A stretch of DNA of 64,000 nt, from positions 29,119 through 93,118 of the forward strand of contig JAKAXL010000007.1 of the NCBI GenBank assembly GCA_021816585.1. Reading direction: 5' to 3'. The stretch's first letter is position 1. Each line of letters begins with the position of its first letter. The position numbers and the translations under genes were made by a program. Source of the stretch: Pseudomonadota bacterium (GTDB lineage: Bacteria; Pseudomonadota; Gammaproteobacteria; Burkholderiales; Burkholderiaceae_C). This document shows positions 24,392 to 33,429 of the stretch, one piece after another. Below the pieces are notes generated by a model, which did not search any database, had not been told where the DNA came from, and was given only the letters and a program-made list of their open reading frames with translations.

Positions 24392-24410
24392 AAAAACCAT
24401 TATCATTTGC
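24392..24410 (-). promoter_or_regulatory. Candidate Fur box upstream of Nramp-like gene
   Basis: Minus-strand GCAAATGATAATGGTTTTT matches the 19-bp Fur consensus GATAATGATAATCATTATC at 13/19 positions (hand count), with a perfect AATGATAAT core. Confidence 0.5.
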
Positions 24411-24469
24411 CATTCCAGCAGCACTTCCTTGCCGCGGACCCGAGCCGACGGTCTGCCGCCTTCCCTTCA

Positions 24470-25737
24470 TGCCCGCATTCGCGCCCGTCGATCCCGTCCC
24501 CAGCCTTCCCGACCGCCGCCGCGCGCGCTGGCGCATCTTTCTCGCCGTGCTGGGGCCCGGGTTGGTCGTCATGCTGGCCGACACCGATGTGGGCAGCATC
24601 CTCACCGCTGCGCAAAGCGGTGCGCAGTGGGGCTACGACCTGCTCGGACTGCAACTGGCGCTGGTGCCCATCCTGTTCGTCGTGCAGGAGCTCACGGTGC
24701 GCCTGGGCATCTTCACCGGCAAGGGCCATGGCGAGCTGATCCGCGAGAGCTTCGGACCCTTCTGGGCCTGGGTCTCGGTCAGCGGGCTGGCGGTGGCCAC
24801 GGTGGGTGCGCTGCTCACCGAATTCTCCGGCGTGGCCGGAGTCGGCGAACTGTTCGGCGTGCCGCGCGCCTGGAGCCTGGCGCTGGCCGCGGGCTTCCTG
24901 CTGCTGGTGGTGTGGACCGGAAGTTACCGCCGTGTCGAGCGCGTGGCGATCGCGCTCGGCCTGTTCGAGCTCGTGTTCATCGGGGTCGCGCTGCGCGCGC
25001 CGACCCACGGCGCGGACATCCTCTCCGGGCTGGCCGTCAATCCCCTGCGCGAATCCGGCATGCGCTACCTGGTGGCCGCCAACATCGGCGCGGTGATCAT
25101 GCCGTGGATGGTCTTCTACCAGCAGTCGGCGGTGGCCGACAAGGGACTGCGCCCGGAGGAGTACGCGGCCGCGCGGTGGGACACCGCGGCGGGGGCGCTG
25201 CTGACCCAGGTGGTGATGGCCGCGGTGCTGGTGGTGGCGGCGGCGACGCTGTGGGCCGGGCACCTGAGCCCGCCGCTGAACACCGTCGGCCAGCTGGCGC
25301 AGGCGCTGACCCCGTTCCTCGGCGTCACGCTGGGCCACACGCTGTTCGGGCTGGGCATGCTGGGCGCGGCGATGGTGGCGGCGATCGTCGTCGCGCTGGC
25401 CGCCGCATGGGGCTTCGGCGAAGTCACCGGCTACAAGCACTCGCTGGAACTGCACCCGCTGGAGGCGCCGTGGTTCTACCTCGTGTTCTCGGCCGGGGTG
25501 ATCGGCGGCGCGCTGGTCGTCGCGCTGGCCCCCGACCTGGTCGCGCTGTCGGTCGGCGTGGAGGTCATGAACGCGCTGATGCTGCCGATCGTGCTGGGCT
25601 TCCTGGTCGCGCTGGCGCTGAAGGCGCTGCCGCCCGAGCACCGGCTGCGCGGCTGGTACCTGTGGGTGGTGCTGATCGTGGTCGTGGCGACTTCGGCGCT
25701 GGGCGTCTACGGCGGCATCAGCGGCGCCTTCGGCTGA
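24470..25737 (+). CDS. Divergent Nramp-family metal ion transporter
   Basis: LGPGLVVMLADTDVGSILTAAQSGAQWGYDLLGLQLALVPILFVVQELTVRLGIFTGKGHGELI...GAVIMPWMVFYQQSAVADKGL; many TM segments. Confidence 0.88.
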
Positions 25738-25780
25738 ACCCGCGCGATCGCGGGGCGGCGCGGGCGCGGCCCGCGCGCTT

Positions 25781-26512
25781 TCAGGGCTGCACGCGCTCGA
25801 ACAGCAGGTCCCACACGCCGTGTCCCAGGCGCAGCCCGCGCTGCTCGAACTTGCTGGGCATGCGCCAGTCCGGGCGCGGCGCATAGTCCCGCGCGGTGTT
25901 GCGCAGCGACGGCTCGGCGCCCAGCACGCGCAGCATGTGCTCGGCGTAGTCCTGCCAGTCGGTGGCGCAGTGCAGCAGCCCGCCGTGGCGCAGGCGCGAC
26001 GCCGCCAGCGCCACGAACTCCGGCTGGATCAGGCGCCGCTTGTGGTGGCGCTTCTTGTGCCACGGGTCGGGGAAGTACACGTGCAGCGCGTCCAGCGAAC
26101 CCGGGGCGACCATGTCGCGCAGCACCTCCACCGCATCGTGCTGCACGATGCGCAGGTTGCGCAGGCCGAGGTCGCGCACGCGCAGCAGCAGCGCGCCGAC
26201 ACCCGGGGTATGCACCTCGACCCCGATGAAGTCGCGCTGCGGCTGCGCCTGCGCCAGTTGCGCGGTGGCCTCTCCCATGCCGAAGCCGACCTCCAGCACG
26301 CGCGGCGCGGCACGCCCGAACACGGCGTCCCAGTCGGGCACCGCGGCCGCGTAGGGCAGCACCAGCGCCGGCCCGAGTTCGGCCAGCGCACGCGCCTGCC
26401 CGGAGGTCAGGCGCCCGGTGCGCAGCACAAAGGAACGCAGCCCGCGGCGCTGCGGCGGCGCGGGCGCCTCGCCCGGCGCGGCGCCCGGGTCGGGGATGGG
26501 GGGTTCGGACAT
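25781..26512 (-). CDS. trmB: tRNA (guanine-N7-)-methyltransferase
   Basis: [59 protein letters not shown]...[26 protein letters not shown]. Confidence 0.96.
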   Translation of the reverse strand: MSEPPIPDPGAAPGEAPAPPQRRGLRSFVLRTGRLTSGQARALAELGPALVLPYAAAVPDWDAVFGRAAPRVLEVGFGMGEATAQLAQAQPQRDFIGVEVHTPGVGALLLRVRDLGLRNLRIVQHDAVEVLRDMVAPGSLDALHVYFPDPWHKKRHHKRRLIQPEFVALAASRLRHGGLLHCATDWQDYAEHMLRVLGAEPSLRNTARDYAPRPDWRMPSKFEQRGLRLGHGVWDLLFERVQP

Positions 26513-26595
26513 CGCGGTCACACGCTGCGGGCGAAAAAAAACCGGCCGGGCCGGTCGGTTCGACGTGCAGCACGGTGCTGCGCGTGGGGGATGCA

Positions 26596-26669
26596 TGGAG
26601 CGGGTGAAGGGAATCGAACCCTCGTATGAAGCTTGGGAAGCTGCCGTTCTGCCATTGAACTACACCCGC
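26596..26669 (-). tRNA. tRNA-Gly (anticodon CCC), CCA encoded
   Basis: Minus strand GCGGGTGTAGTTCAATGGCAGAACGGCAGCTTCCCAAGCTTCATACGAGGGTTCGATTCCCTTCACCCGCTCCA. Confidence 0.93.
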
Positions 26670-26711
26670 GAGACGCGAGAGTTTACACGAGCCGCCTGCG
26701 CGCTACAGCCC

Positions 26712-27905
26712 TCACAGGCGCTGCAGGCGTTCGAGCGCGGCGTCCAGCGTCTCGTCGCGCTTGGCGAAGCAAAAGCGCGCGCTGCGCCGCGACAGCCGGG
26801 GCTGCGGCTCGAAGGCGGTCAACGGGATCGCCGCGACGCCGACCTCGCGTGTCAGCCAGCTGCAGAACTCGGCCTCCGGCAGCTCGCTGACCGCGGAGTA
26901 GTCGACGCACTGGAAGTAGGTGCCTTCGCAGCGCAGCAGGCGCAGCCGGGTGGACGCCAGCCCGGCGCGGAAACGGTCGCGCTTGGCCTCGTAGAAGCGC
27001 GGCAGGTCCAGGTGCGCCTCGGGGTGCTCGCGCAGGTAGGCGGCCAGCGCCCACTGCATCGGCGTGTTGACGGTGAACACGTTGAACTGATGCACCTTGC
27101 GGAACTCGGCGCTGAGATCGCGCGGCGCCGCCACCATGCCGACCTTCCAGCCGGTGGCGTGGTAGGTCTTGCCGAAGCTGGACACGACCAGGCTGCGTTC
27201 GGCCAGCAGCGGCTCGGCGGCCGCGCTGGCGTGGCGGGCGCCGTCGTACACCATGTGCTCGTAGACCTCGTCGCTGATCAGCACCACGTCGGTGGGCGCC
27301 AGCAGCTGCCCGAGCCGGTGCATGTCCTGCGCGCTCCACACGCGGCCGCTGGGGTTGTGCGGGGAGTTGACCAGCATGGCCCGCGTGCGCGGGCCCAGCG
27401 CGGCCGCGATGGCGGCGAAGTCGGGGCCGAAATCCTCATTCAGCGGCACGCAGCGCGCGATGCCCCCGGCCAGTTCGATGGCCGGAAGGTAGCTGTCGTA
27501 AGCGGGCGTGAGCACGATCACCTCGTCGCCCGGATGCACCACCGCCAGGATCGCGGTCAGCAGGGCCTGCGTGGCCCCGGCGGTGATCGTGATCTCGTCG
27601 GCGGGGTCGTAGCGGCGGCCGTGCAGCGACTCGATCTTGTCGCTCAGCGCCTCGCGCAGCGCCGGCACGCCGGCCATCGGCGGGTACTGGTTGTGGCCGC
27701 CGTGCAGCGCCCGCGTGACGGCGTCGAGCAGCGCCGCATCGGGTTCGAAATCCGGGAACCCCTGCCCGAGGTTGATCGCCCCGCAGGACTGCGCCAGCGC
27801 CGACATCACGGTGAAGATGGTCGTGCCGACCTGCGGCAGGCGGCTGCGCGGGGCGCCGTGCGCGGGCGCGGGGGCGGGGGCGGGGGCGGGGGTGCTCAGG
27901 CTCAT
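26712..27905 (-). CDS. PLP-dependent aminotransferase class I/II, methionine aminotransferase (YbdL)-like
   Basis: AINLGQGFPDFEPDAALLDAVTRALHGGHNQYPPMAGVPALREALSDKI...VNSPHNPSGRVW...VLISDEVYEHMVYDG...VVSSFGKTYHATGWKVG. Confidence 0.93.
   Translation of the reverse strand: MSLSTPAPAPAPAPAHGAPRSRLPQVGTTIFTVMSALAQSCGAINLGQGFPDFEPDAALLDAVTRALHGGHNQYPPMAGVPALREALSDKIESLHGRRYDPADEITITAGATQALLTAILAVVHPGDEVIVLTPAYDSYLPAIELAGGIARCVPLNEDFGPDFAAIAAALGPRTRAMLVNSPHNPSGRVWSAQDMHRLGQLLAPTDVVLISDEVYEHMVYDGARHASAAAEPLLAERSLVVSSFGKTYHATGWKVGMVAAPRDLSAEFRKVHQFNVFTVNTPMQWALAAYLREHPEAHLDLPRFYEAKRDRFRAGLASTRLRLLRCEGTYFQCVDYSAVSELPEAEFCSWLTREVGVAAIPLTAFEPQPRLSRRSARFCFAKRDETLDAALERLQRL
27870..27892 (+). repeat. G5-C-G5-C-G5-C-G5 tract (G-quadruplex motif) at 5' end of aminotransferase gene
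   Basis: gggggcgggggcgggggcggggg; encodes the PAPAPAPA run at the protein N-terminus on the minus strand. Confidence 0.9.
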
Positions 27906-27978
27906 CGAGGGGGCTCCGTGGCGGCGTGCATGCGCCGTCTACCATTGGACTACAAGCCGCCGCGTCGCGCCCTCCGCC

Positions 27979-28500
27979 ATGCCCGTCCCGCCTTCCTCCG
28001 ATTCCCCGCCGATGCTGCGGGGGCTGGCCCCGGTGGCCGGCCCCGGCACGCGCCTGCTGCTGCTGGGCAGCTTTCCCGGCGAGGCCTCGCTGGCCGCCGC
28101 CCAGTACTACGCGCACCCGCGCAACCAGTTCTGGCCGCTGCTGTCCCGGCTGTTCGACGTCGACCTGCGCGCGCTGCCCTACGCGCAGCGCCTGCTGGAG
28201 CTGCAGCGGCGCGGCCTGGGGATCTGGGACGTGTACGCGGCCTGCGAGCGCGAGGGCAGCCTGGACTCGAACATCCGCCAGGCGCGCGCGAATCCGCTGG
28301 CCGAACTCGTGGCGGGCCTGCCGCGGCTGCGGGGCATCGCCCACAACGGCGGCGAGTCGGCGCGCTCGATGCGCCTGACCCGCGGCCTGGCCGCGCATTG
28401 CTGGCGCCTGCCGTCGAGCAGCCCGGCCAACGCCTCGTGGAGCTTCGAACGCAAGCTCGCGGCGTGGCGCGAGGTGTTCGCGCTGTGCGGGCTGCTCTGA
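27979..28500 (+). CDS. DNA-deoxyinosine (hypoxanthine) glycosylase / UDG-superfamily family 6-like
   Basis: TRLLLLGSFPGEASLAAAQYYAHPRNQFWPLLSRLF...GLGIWDVYAACEREGSLDSNIRQARANPL...LPSSSPANASWSFERKLAAWREV. Confidence 0.88.
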   Translation: MPVPPSSDSPPMLRGLAPVAGPGTRLLLLGSFPGEASLAAAQYYAHPRNQFWPLLSRLFDVDLRALPYAQRLLELQRRGLGIWDVYAACEREGSLDSNIRQARANPLAELVAGLPRLRGIAHNGGESARSMRLTRGLAAHCWRLPSSSPANASWSFERKLAAWREVFALCGLL

Positions 28501-28594
28501 GCGCCTGAGCGCCGCGCGCGGGCCCGCCGGCCCGCCGGGCCGGGGCCGCCCGCCGGGCTTCCTGCGCGCGGCCGCGTCGTTCTACACTGGGCGC

Positions 28595-30430
28595 ATGCCA
28601 CCGCGACTGTCTTCCGAGCCCGTGCCGGCCGCAGCCCCGGCCGATCCCGCGGCGTCGCCGGCACGCCGCCCGCTGCGCGGTCCGCTGCAGTGGCGCGAGG
28701 TGCTGCACGAGTTGTTCGAGGACGCCTGGATCGACCAGGACAACCTGCGCCGCGGCCTCGACCGCTGCGGGCATTCGTCGGGGCGCCTTCACGCGCTGCA
28801 GCGCATCGCGGCCGCCTCGCTGGCGCGCAAGTCGGACGCCAAGGTGCTCGACCTCGAACTGCTGAGCGGGTGGCTGGCCGAGCGCGCCGGACTCGAGCTG
28901 CTGCGCATCGACCCGCTGAAGGTGGACATCGGGCGGGTCGGCGACCTGCTGTCGCGCAACTACGCCGAGCGTCACCGCATCCTGCCGGTGGCGGCCGACG
29001 CGCAGGGCGCGGTGATCGCCACCGCCGAGCCCTTCGACCTCGGCTGGCTTCCCGAGCTGGAGCGCATGCTGCGCCGGCCGATCCGGCTGGTGGTGGCGAA
29101 TCCGGCCGATATCGCGCGCTACACCGCGGAATTCTTCAGCCTGGCGCGCTCCGTACGCGAGGCGCAACGCAACGGCGCGCTGCCGCCCGGCGGGGCCAAC
29201 CAGTTCGAGCAGCTGGTCGAGCTCGGCCGCAGCGGGCGCGCCATCGATGCCAACGACGCCGGCATCGTGCAGGTGGTGGACTGGCTGTGGCAGTACGCCT
29301 TCGAGCAGCGCGCCTCCGACATCCACCTCGAGCCCAGGCGCGAGCTGGGGGTCATCCGCTTTCGCATCGACGGGCTGCTGCACGTGGTCTACCAGGTGCC
29401 GCCGTCGGTGATGAACGCGATGACCAGCCGCATCAAGCTGCTCGGGCGCATGGACGTGGTCGAGCGCAGGCGCCCGCAGGACGGGCGCATCAAGACCCGG
29501 CGCCCCGATGGCGACGAGGTCGAACTGCGCCTGTCGACCCTGCCCACGGCCTTCGGCGAGAAGCTGGTGATGCGCATCTTCGACCGCGACGTCGTGCTGC
29601 GCGAGTTCGCCGCGCTCGGCTTCCCGGCGGCGGAGTCGGCGCGCTGGGAGGAGCTCACGTCCAGGCCGCACGGCATCGTGCTGGTCACCGGACCCACCGG
29701 AAGCGGCAAGACGACCACGCTGTATTCCACCCTCAAGCGCCTGGCCACCGACGAGGTCAACGTGTGCACGGTGGAGGACCCGATCGAGATGGTCGAGCCC
29801 GCGTTCAACCAGATGCAGGTGCAGAGCGGACTCGAGCTGGGCTTCGCCGACGGACTGCGCGCGCTGATGCGCCAGGACCCGGACATCATCATGGTCGGGG
29901 AAATCCGCGACCGCGAGACCGCCGAGATGGCGGTGCAGGCCGCACTCACCGGGCACCTCGTGCTGTCGACCCTGCACACCAACGACGCGGCCGGGGCCAT
30001 CACGCGACTGATCGAACTCGGCGTCGCGCCCTACCTGCTGGGAGCCACGCTGCTGGGCGTGCTGGCGCAGCGCCTGGTGCGCACGCTGTGCCCGCATTGC
30101 CGGCAGCCCGACGAGAGCTTCGACCAGGGCCGCTTCGAGGCGGCCGTGGCGCCGTGGAGGCCGAGCGCGCAGGTTCGTCCCTGCCGCGCGGTGGGCTGCC
30201 TGGAATGCCGCAACACCGGCTACCTGGGGCGCGTGGGCCTGTACGAACTGCTGGCCGTGAGCCCGGCGCAACGCACGCTGATCGGCGACGCCGCGGCGCT
30301 GGATGCGCTGCGCGCGCAGGCGGTGCGCGACGGCATGCGTCCGCTGCGACTGGCCGGCGCGCTGAAGGTCGCCGAGGGCCTGACCACGCTGGAGGAGGTG
30401 CTGCGCGCCACTCCGGCGCCGCAGGGCTGA
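28595..30430 (+). CDS. GspE/PulE/PilB-type secretion ATPase
   Basis: Walker A GPTGSGKTTTLYSTLK, VEDPIEMVEPAFNQMQVQ, LRALMRQDPDIIMVGEIRDRETAEMAVQAALTGHLVLSTLHTNDA, CPHC...CLEC zinc site; N-terminal GspE domain. Confidence 0.93.
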   Translation: MPPRLSSEPVPAAAPADPAASPARRPLRGPLQWREVLHELFEDAWIDQDNLRRGLDRCGHSSGRLHALQRIAAASLARKSDAKVLDLELLSGWLAERAGLELLRIDPLKVDIGRVGDLLSRNYAERHRILPVAADAQGAVIATAEPFDLGWLPELERMLRRPIRLVVANPADIARYTAEFFSLARSVREAQRNGALPPGGANQFEQLVELGRSGRAIDANDAGIVQVVDWLWQYAFEQRASDIHLEPRRELGVIRFRIDGLLHVVYQVPPSVMNAMTSRIKLLGRMDVVERRRPQDGRIKTRRPDGDEVELRLSTLPTAFGEKLVMRIFDRDVVLREFAALGFPAAESARWEELTSRPHGIVLVTGPTGSGKTTTLYSTLKRLATDEVNVCTVEDPIEMVEPAFNQMQVQSGLELGFADGLRALMRQDPDIIMVGEIRDRETAEMAVQAALTGHLVLSTLHTNDAAGAITRLIELGVAPYLLGATLLGVLAQRLVRTLCPHCRQPDESFDQGRFEAAVAPWRPSAQVRPCRAVGCLECRNTGYLGRVGLYELLAVSPAQRTLIGDAAALDALRAQAVRDGMRPLRLAGALKVAEGLTTLEEVLRATPAPQG

Positions 30431-30436
30431 GTCGCC

Positions 30437-31567
30437 GTGGAGCGCGCAGCGCAGGCGGCCTATGCGCGCTGGGAGGCGGCGGATGCCGCCGGGTCGCGGC
30501 TGCGCATCGGCGGCGCCTGGACGGTGCGCGAGCTGTCGGAGGCACCGCTGCCGCCCGCGCCCGCCGGGATCCGTGGCGTGCGCCTGCTCGCGGACCCGAA
30601 GGATCTGAGCCTGGACACGGCCGGCGCGCGCCTGCTGCTGCAGCGCGTGCGCGAACTGCGCGCGTCCGGCATCGAGGTGGACTGCTCGCAACTGCCCGAT
30701 TCCGCCGCGCGCCTGCTGCGCCTGGTCGACGAGCGCGCGCTGGAACTGCCGTCCGTCGAGGCGCCGCGGCATGCGGGCCTGCTGGGCGACATCGGCCGCG
30801 GCGTGTTTGCCGGGTTGCGCGCGGGGCGCGACTTCCTCGCCATGCTGGGCGAGACGGTCTGGCTGGGCGTGCCCTTGCTGCTGCGCCCGCGGCGGGTGCG
30901 CTGGCGCGAGGTGGCGGCCGAACTCGAGGCCGGCGGACTGCACGCGGTCGGGATCGTCGCGCTGCTGTCCTTCCTGATCGGCATGGTGATGGCCTACCAG
31001 GGCGGAGCGACGCTGGCGACCTACGGCGCCAACGTGCTGATCGTGAACCTGGTGGCCATCATCACGCTGCGGGAGATGGGGCCGCTGCTGGCGGCGATCC
31101 TGGTCGCCGGGCGCACCGGCTCGTCCTACGCGGCGCAGCTGGGAACCATGCGCATCACCGAGGAGATCGACGCGCTGCGCGCGCTGGCCCTGTCGCCCTT
31201 CGAGATGCTGGTGCTGCCCAGGGTGCTGGCGCTGGTCATCGCGCTGCCGCTGCTCGCGCTGCTGGGCGACGCGATGGGCCTGCTCGGCGGCGGCATGGTC
31301 GCCTCGCTGGGCTTCGGCGTGCCGTGGCGCGAGTACCTGCTGCGCATCCCCCAGGTGGTCGACGTGCGGACCCTGATGCTGGGTCTGCTGAAGGCCCCGG
31401 TGTTCGCGGTGGTCATCGCCCTCGTCGGCTGCATGCAGGGCATGCGCGTGCGCGGCAGCGCGGCGGCGGTGGGGCGCGCGGCCACCAGCGCGGTGGTGCA
31501 GTCGATCTTCCTGGTCATCGTCATCGATGCCGCGTTCTCGGTGCTCTACCAGATGATGGGGCTATGA
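30437..31567 (+). CDS. MlaE-family ABC transporter permease with N-terminal STAS domain
   Basis: GTG start; TLATYGANVLIVNLVAIITLREMGPLLAAILVAGRTGSSYAAQLGTMRITEEIDALRALALSPFEMLVLPRVLAL. Confidence 0.93.
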   Translation: MERAAQAAYARWEAADAAGSRLRIGGAWTVRELSEAPLPPAPAGIRGVRLLADPKDLSLDTAGARLLLQRVRELRASGIEVDCSQLPDSAARLLRLVDERALELPSVEAPRHAGLLGDIGRGVFAGLRAGRDFLAMLGETVWLGVPLLLRPRRVRWREVAAELEAGGLHAVGIVALLSFLIGMVMAYQGGATLATYGANVLIVNLVAIITLREMGPLLAAILVAGRTGSSYAAQLGTMRITEEIDALRALALSPFEMLVLPRVLALVIALPLLALLGDAMGLLGGGMVASLGFGVPWREYLLRIPQVVDVRTLMLGLLKAPVFAVVIALVGCMQGMRVRGSAAAVGRAATSAVVQSIFLVIVIDAAFSVLYQMMGL

Positions 31568-32412
31568 CCCGGTTGCACGAAGGGGCCGACGCCTGCGTGC
31601 TGCGCGCGCGCGGCATCGCCAACCGTTTCGGCGATGCCAGCGTGCACGAGCAGCTCGACCTCGACGTGCCGCGCGGATGCATCATGGCGCTGGTCGGCGG
31701 ATCGGGCAGCGGCAAGTCGGTGCTGCTGCGCACGCTGAGCCTGCTGCGCGAGCCCCAGGCCGGCTCGCTGGAGCTGTTCGGCGAGCAGGCGCTGACGGCC
31801 TCGCCGCAGCGGCGCACGCAGTTGCGCATGCGCATCGGCGTGCTGTTCCAGGCGGGAGCCCTGTTCACCGGGCTGAGCGTGCTGGAGAACGTGCTGCTGG
31901 CGCTGCGCGAGCATGCGGCGCTTGCGCCGCGCAGCATGCCGGAGGTGGCCATGCTGAAGATCGGGCTGGCCGGGTTGCCGGCCGATGCCGCGCACAAATA
32001 TCCGGCGGAGCTGTCCGGCGGCATGGTCAAGCGCGCGGCGCTGGCCCGCGCGCTGGCGCTCGACCCCGAGCTGCTGGTGCTCGACGAGCCGACCTCCGGG
32101 CTCGATCCGGTGGCCGCCGCCGCCTTCGACGAGCTGATCGCGCAGCTGCGCGAGCTGCTCGGACTCACCGTGTTGCAGGCGACCCACGACCTGGACTCGA
32201 TCTGGCACGGCAGCGATCTGGTGGCCTTCCTTGCGCGCAAGCGCGTGCTCGCGGTGGGAAGTGCGGCGGAGCTGGCCGAACGTGAGGAGCCCGAGCTGGT
32301 CACGTATTTCCGGCAGGGCCGCTCGGGGGCCTTTCTCGAGCGCATGCGCGGCATCCCGGCGCCCGCCGAGCTATGCTCGGGCCGCGACCCCCGCTCCGGC
32401 GAGCACGCCTGA
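31564..32412 (+). CDS. MlaF-like ABC transporter ATP-binding protein
   Basis: MALVGGSGSGKSVLLRTLSLLREP...RIGVLFQAGALFTGLSVLENVLLALREHAAL...LSGGMVKRAALARALALDPELLVLDEPTSGLDP. Confidence 0.94.
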   Translation: MTRLHEGADACVLRARGIANRFGDASVHEQLDLDVPRGCIMALVGGSGSGKSVLLRTLSLLREPQAGSLELFGEQALTASPQRRTQLRMRIGVLFQAGALFTGLSVLENVLLALREHAALAPRSMPEVAMLKIGLAGLPADAAHKYPAELSGGMVKRAALARALALDPELLVLDEPTSGLDPVAAAAFDELIAQLRELLGLTVLQATHDLDSIWHGSDLVAFLARKRVLAVGSAAELAEREEPELVTYFRQGRSGAFLERMRGIPAPAELCSGRDPRSGEHA

Positions 32413-32451
32413 GTTCCCGCCGCGCCCACGTCCCGCGCATCCCACCCGACG

Positions 32452-33417
32452 ATGGAATCCAAGGTCAACTACACGGCAGTCGGCGCCTTCGTCATCGCCC
32501 TGATGATGGCGCTGGCGGGCGCCGTGTGGTGGCTCAGCAGCGCCGAGCGCCGCAACGACACCACCACCTATCTGATCTACGCCACGGACAACGTCAACGG
32601 ACTCAGCCCGGCCAGCGAGGTGCTGTATCGCGGCGTGAACGTCGGGCGCGTCAAGTCGATCGAGATCGATCCGAAGAACCCGGCGCTGGTGCGTATCGCC
32701 GTGGCCATCCACAGCAGCGTGCCGGTGCGCACCGACGCGGTGGCGCAGCTGATGCCGCGCGGCGTCACCGGTCTGTCCGTGATCAACCTCGGCGGAGGGC
32801 ACTCCGCGCAGGCGCTGCTGCCGCAGCCCGGACACCGCTACGCCGTGATCCGCTACGTACCGTCGGTGTTCTCGCGCCTCGAAGGGGGGCTCAACAGCGC
32901 GACCGTGATGCTGTCGAAGATCGCGAACCGACTCGACGAGCTGCTGAGTCCGGCCAATGTGCGCGCGATCAGCCAGACCTTGCGCCACATCGATCGCACC
33001 ACCGCGGTGATCGATGCGCAGCGCGACGACATCGGGGCCACGCTGCGCGATCTGCGGCGCAGCAGCCGCGAACTGGCCGCCATGGGAGCCCAGGGACAGC
33101 GCCTGGGCGAACACGCCGACGTGGTGCTGGCGCAGTTGCAGAGCAGCGCGCAGGCGGCGCAACGCAGCCTGGGCGAACTCGACAAGGTGGCGCGGCAGTG
33201 GCAGCGCGCCGGAGGCAGCGCGGCGCGCCTGGGAGACGCCGGCACGCAGGCGATACAGCAGTTCCAGTACCGCACGCTGCCCGAGTTCGACCGCCTCGGC
33301 GGGCAGCTGCAGCGCCTGAGCTCGCAGCTCAGCGATCTCGGCCGCAGCCTGCAGCACAACCCCAACCAACTGCTGTTCGGGGCGCCGCCGCCGCCGCCCG
33401 GACCGGGAGAGCACTGA
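32452..33417 (+). CDS. MlaD/MCE-family substrate-binding protein
   Basis: MESKVNYTAVGAFVIALMMALAGAVWWLSSAERRNDTTTYLIYATDNVNGLSPASEVLYRGVNVGRVKSIEIDP...RGVTGLSVINLGGG. Confidence 0.94.
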   Translation: MESKVNYTAVGAFVIALMMALAGAVWWLSSAERRNDTTTYLIYATDNVNGLSPASEVLYRGVNVGRVKSIEIDPKNPALVRIAVAIHSSVPVRTDAVAQLMPRGVTGLSVINLGGGHSAQALLPQPGHRYAVIRYVPSVFSRLEGGLNSATVMLSKIANRLDELLSPANVRAISQTLRHIDRTTAVIDAQRDDIGATLRDLRRSSRELAAMGAQGQRLGEHADVVLAQLQSSAQAAQRSLGELDKVARQWQRAGGSAARLGDAGTQAIQQFQYRTLPEFDRLGGQLQRLSSQLSDLGRSLQHNPNQLLFGAPPPPPGPGEH

Positions 33418-33429
33418 GGTGAGGCAACC

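Noticed and set aside
28690-32412. 1240-aa plus-strand alternate frame ORF running through GspE, MlaE and MlaF genes
   Set aside because: The first part is an out-of-frame shadow; only the last ~283 aa (31564-32412) is the real MlaF-like ATPase.
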